Assembly: GCA_023230325.1 (NCBI GenBank)
Contig: JALNXN010000013.1
Span: 1-17,728 of the forward strand
DNA length: 17,728 nt
Source of the DNA: an archaeon
GTDB lineage: Archaea > Iainarchaeota > Iainarchaeia > Iainarchaeales > CSSED10-239
Direction of reading: 5' to 3'
Notes under the pieces: generated by a model
Seen by the model: the letters and a program-made list of their open reading frames with translations, nothing else
Told to the model about the DNA's origin: nothing
Databases searched by the model: none
Program-made: the position numbers and the translations under genes
Shown here: positions 15,204-17,728 of the stretch, in pieces
Layout: every line of letters begins with the position of its first letter
How positions within the stretch are numbered: the first letter of the stretch is position 1

Positions 15204-16361
15204 ATGGAAGATATAGTATTAATTCATTATAATGAAATTGCAATTAAGGGAAAGAATAGAAATTTTTTTGAACAGAAATTAATTAACCATATTAAAAGAG
15301 TTTTAAAAGAGGATCTACTTTTAATAAAAAAAAGATATGGCTTATTTTATTGTAAATTTAAGAAAGGCTCTAAAGATAGAGTGTGTAAGTTATTAAAGAT
15401 GGTTCCTGGAATTGCACATTTCTCATTTGCTATCATATCAGATTTAGATCTAGAGAAAATAAAAAAAGATTCTTTAGAATTTTTAAAAGAAAAAGATTTT
15501 CTAACATTTAAAGTTTTATGTAAAAGAAGTTATAAAAAATTTAAATATAAATCAATGGAAGTAAATATGCTTATTGGAGAGTATATTTTAAATAATTTAA
15601 AAAGGAAGGTAGATATTAAAAACCCAGATTTAAATTTATATATTGAAATTGGAGAAAAGGAAGTTTTCATATTTTCAAAAAAAATAAAAGGACTTGGAGG
15701 TTTACCAGTTGGAAGTTCATCAAAAATAATTTGTTCTCTTTCTGGAGGAATTGATTCTCCTGTTTCTGCATTTAAGATGATCAAAAGAGGGTGTGATGTA
15801 GTCTATGTTCATCTCTATAATAATACACTTGTAAAAAGAGAAGTTCTTTCTAAAATAAGAAACATTGTAGAAAAATTAAACAACTATCAATTAAATTCCA
15901 AATTATATGTTGTTCCTTTTTCAGAAATTCAGAAAGAAATAATTGCAAACATTAGTTCTGAATATAGGATGATAATTTATAGAAGATTTATGTTTAGAGT
16001 AATTAATGCCATATCAGTTATTGAAAATTGTAAAGGAGTAGTAACTGGGGATTCTATGGGGCAGGTTGCCTCTCAAACCTTAGAAAATATATTTTCAATT
16101 TATGATGTGAGCACCATCCCTATATTGACACCACTTATTGGGAGTGATAAGCAGGAGATTATAGTTGTTGCAAAAGAGATAGGTACTTATGAGATTTCAA
16201 TAATTCCTTACCCTGATTGTTGTTCATTTATGTTATCTTTACATCCTCAGACCAAATCTAATTTAGATGAAATTAAAAAGTTAGAAGAAAGTATTTTAAA
16301 AAAAGAATTACTAATAGAAAATGCAATTAGTAAGGCAGATGTTTTTGAATTTAAAATTTAA
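15204..16361 (+). CDS. thiI: tRNA 4-thiouridylation enzyme ThiI
   Basis: ThiI adenylates and thiolates U8 of tRNA (s4U8), and in some organisms also supports thiazole synthesis. The 385 residues have the N-terminal ferredoxin-like domain (IHYNEIAIKGKNRNFFE, 7-23) and a THUMP domain (about 60-160). The PP-loop ATPase domain carries SGGIDS at 180-185 and GDSMGQVASQTLENI at 282-296. The rhodanese domain of enterobacterial ThiI is absent. The likely thiolation cysteines are C339-C340 in PYPDCCSF. No CxxC is present near residues 250-280, where methanogen ThiI carries one. The start is supported by AAGGTAAT about 4 nt upstream. It diverges from sepF across 177 bp and is followed by a T-rich terminator. 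Confidence 0.95.
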   Translation: MEDIVLIHYNEIAIKGKNRNFFEQKLINHIKRVLKEDLLLIKKRYGLFYCKFKKGSKDRVCKLLKMVPGIAHFSFAIISDLDLEKIKKDSLEFLKEKDFLTFKVLCKRSYKKFKYKSMEVNMLIGEYILNNLKRKVDIKNPDLNLYIEIGEKEVFIFSKKIKGLGGLPVGSSSKIICSLSGGIDSPVSAFKMIKRGCDVVYVHLYNNTLVKREVLSKIRNIVEKLNNYQLNSKLYVVPFSEIQKEIIANISSEYRMIIYRRFMFRVINAISVIENCKGVVTGDSMGQVASQTLENIFSIYDVSTIPILTPLIGSDKQEIIVVAKEIGTYEISIIPYPDCCSFMLSLHPQTKSNLDEIKKLEESILKKELLIENAISKADVFEFKI

Positions 16362-16396
16362 TTTCTTTTAAATTTTTTTTCTTTTTCTTTTTTAAT
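16362..16396 (+). terminator. Poly-T terminator after thiI
   Basis: Right after the thiI stop come T runs of 8, 5 and 6 separated by single C or short A-rich stretches. This is a typical hairpin-less archaeal termination region, and it separates thiI from the next rightward gene. Confidence 0.6.
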
Positions 16397-16429
16397 CTCA
16401 ACCTTTAAAAATATTTTGCTTGTCTAATA

Positions 16430-16451
16430 GTAGATATATATTATATTTAAA
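16430..16451 (+). promoter_or_regulatory. TATA-like promoter of the pilin/FGE-fold gene
   Basis: TAGATATATATTATATTTAA lies 13-34 nt before the ATG at 16464, the spacing of an archaeal TATA box to a leaderless start. No good Shine-Dalgarno is present (only AGAGAAG). The gene therefore has its own promoter rather than reading through from thiI. Confidence 0.45.
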
Positions 16452-16463
16452 GAGAAGAAACTT

Positions 16464-17728
16464 ATGACAGAAAATAAAGCTAAACATACTTTTAATAACA
16501 AAAAAGCAATTTCCCCATTAATTGCAACCATCCTTTTGGTTGTTGTTGCAGTAGCATTAATTGCCATAGTCTTAACTTGGGGAAAGACCTTTACAAGAGA
16601 GTCTTTGGATAAGACAACTGATTTTGCAGATCTAAAACCCTCAGACTCAGCTTTCTTTTTAACCATAGAGCCTGGAATCAATGGTAGGCTCTTTGCAAAG
16701 TTCAACCCGCCAGTAAACACCATTGAACAAATAACAATTGTTGGTTATTCTTTATTAGACATTCCAAGAGTTCCCTTAGAACCACCAGTAACCATAAAAG
16801 CACAGAGTCGGTTACCACTAGACTTAGGAATAGTCCAATCCCCTTTTGATCTAGTTTTATATTTAGATGATGACACCATAATAACAAAAACAGGTGTAAA
16901 AACAATCAACAGACAACCAAGCAAATGTCCAGAAGGTTTCATCCTAGTTCCAGGTAACTTCTTATATGGAACCACAAACGGAAACAGTATGGGTTTTTGT
17001 GTTGCCAAATATGAAATGAAAGCAGACAAAGATGGAGATGGTATAGGAGACCTGGTTTCAGACTACCCAGCAATGACTTCCACTTATAATACCTGGTATT
17101 TCTCAGAAGACTCAAACATCACTTTAGTCTCAACTCCTGAAGGGTCTCCAATAGCAAACATTATACAAACAGAAGCAATTACAGCATGTGAATCTATAGG
17201 TGGTCATCTAATCACCAACAATGAATGGATGACCCTTGCAAGAAACATAGAACTTGTTCCTTCTAATTGGTCAGGAGGAGTTGTTGGAGACGGTTATTTG
17301 CCAAGAGGCAACTCCTCCTCTTCAAGTGCTATGGATGGTTTTAATGAATTATCAGGTTGGACTAAACGTACCCTTACCTTAACAAATGGAGAAGTTATTT
17401 GGGATTTAGTTGGGAATGTTTGGGAGTGGACAAATGATAGTATTTTGCGAAAAGATCAACCAGATGGTTTCAATGATGTAGATGATAGTAGTTACATAGG
17501 TGATGAATGGTTTGATTATTCAAAAGGTGGGGGTATTGGGAGATATATAACTTCAGATAATTTAGGTGATACTACTTTAGAATATAAAGATTTATTTTTA
17601 TTAACAAGTAATAAATATAATGCGAATAATAATGGTGTTGGAAGAATATATACAAATAGTAATAGTACTTCAACACCTCTTCGAGTGTTTTTGCGGGGCG
17701 GGTCGTGGAACTATGGCTCTGACTCTGG
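16464..17728 (+). CDS. Type IV pilin-leader protein with FGE/C-type-lectin fold, partial (3' end missing)
   Basis: The reading frame is open from the ATG at 16464 to the window end (421 full codons). Residues 13-40 are an archaeal type IV pilin leader: KKA then ISPLIATILLVVVAVALIAI, with processing expected between A15 and I16. Residues 43-150 form a beta-rich stalk-like region. From C155 the FGE-sulfatase (formylglycine-generating enzyme) fold begins. It has CPEGFILVPGNF, GFCVAKYEMKA (C179), a calcium-loop-like DKDGDGIGD (188-196), ACESIGGHLITNNEWMTLA (C242), WDLVGNVWEW (313-322) and finally RVFLRGGSWNYGSDSG (407-422). The two FGE catalytic cysteines align with Y417 and G422, so it is probably not a formylglycine enzyme but a binding/display protein on a pilus or the cell surface. 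The last 53 bases are 58% GC and resemble the start of a DGR variable region. Codon use changes near residue 290. Confidence 0.88.
   Translation, partial: MTENKAKHTFNNKKAISPLIATILLVVVAVALIAIVLTWGKTFTRESLDKTTDFADLKPSDSAFFLTIEPGINGRLFAKFNPPVNTIEQITIVGYSLLDIPRVPLEPPVTIKAQSRLPLDLGIVQSPFDLVLYLDDDTIITKTGVKTINRQPSKCPEGFILVPGNFLYGTTNGNSMGFCVAKYEMKADKDGDGIGDLVSDYPAMTSTYNTWYFSEDSNITLVSTPEGSPIANIIQTEAITACESIGGHLITNNEWMTLARNIELVPSNWSGGVVGDGYLPRGNSSSSSAMDGFNELSGWTKRTLTLTNGEVIWDLVGNVWEWTNDSILRKDQPDGFNDVDDSSYIGDEWFDYSKGGGIGRYITSDNLGDTTLEYKDLFLLTSNKYNANNNGVGRIYTNSNSTSTPLRVFLRGGSWNYGSDS

Noticed and set aside
16424..17029. Leftward open frames of 67-99 codons overlapping the pilin/FGE-fold gene
   Set aside because: The rightward frame has a pilin leader and FGE motifs across the whole stretch; the leftward frames have no family features.
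16464..17728. Annotation as an active formylglycine-generating (sulfatase-modifying) enzyme
   Set aside because: The positions of both catalytic cysteines read Tyr and Gly, and the protein carries a pilin leader.

Overview
The window comes from a very AT-rich archaeon. Diagnostic genes are archaeal-type SecF-SecD (secF first), ribosomal proteins S3Ae and S15P, the single-subunit archaeal NAC, the KEOPS kinase Bud32, archaeal-type ValRS, archaeal SepF, a mini-archaeosortase and a protein with an archaeal type IV pilin leader. The small, streamlined proteins, many membrane 'hypotheticals', short spacers and a pilin-anchored FGE/C-type-lectin-fold protein suggest a DPANN archaeon (Woesearchaeota/Pacearchaeota/Nanoarchaeota-like). 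That placement is inference, since no rRNA is present. No tRNA, IS element, transposase or CRISPR array was seen.

Layout. 1-126: a GC-rich block with two strong hairpins, foreign to its AT-rich surroundings. 219-1082 (-): a NOG1-like GTPase without a recognisable G4 motif. 1083-1414: very AT-rich divergent promoter region. 1424-4147 (+): secF-secD. 4195-6358 (-): operon S15P > S3Ae > DUF92 membrane protein > archaeosortase. 6504-10086 (-): valS > single-pass membrane protein > bud32. 10299-10922 (-): charged helical protein of unknown function. 11073-11417 (+): nac. 11424-12731 (-): membrane-anchored, probably glycosylated extracellular protein. 12834-13784 (+): tRNA-dihydrouridine synthase. 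13765-13947: a 25-bp tandem repeat covering the stop codons of two convergent genes. 13936-15026 (-): sepF followed 2 nt later by a PepSY-like membrane protein. 15204-16361 (+): thiI. 16464 to the end (+): the partial pilin-leader/FGE-fold gene.

Themes. One is tRNA biology (ValRS, KEOPS Bud32, Dus, ThiI) with translation (S15P, S3Ae, NAC). The other is the cell envelope (SecDF, archaeosortase, DUF92, a sequon-rich anchored protein, SepF and its partner, the pilin-like display protein).

The most exciting signal is at the right edge. The partial gene has a type IV pilin leader, then an FGE-sulfatase/C-type-lectin fold. Its last ~50 bases jump to 58% GC and encode a GGSW-N-Y-G-S-D-S-G motif in place of the FGE catalytic cysteines. 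This is what the start of the variable region of a diversity-generating retroelement (DGR) target looks like. The template repeat and reverse transcriptase would lie beyond the window, so the DGR call is an inference.
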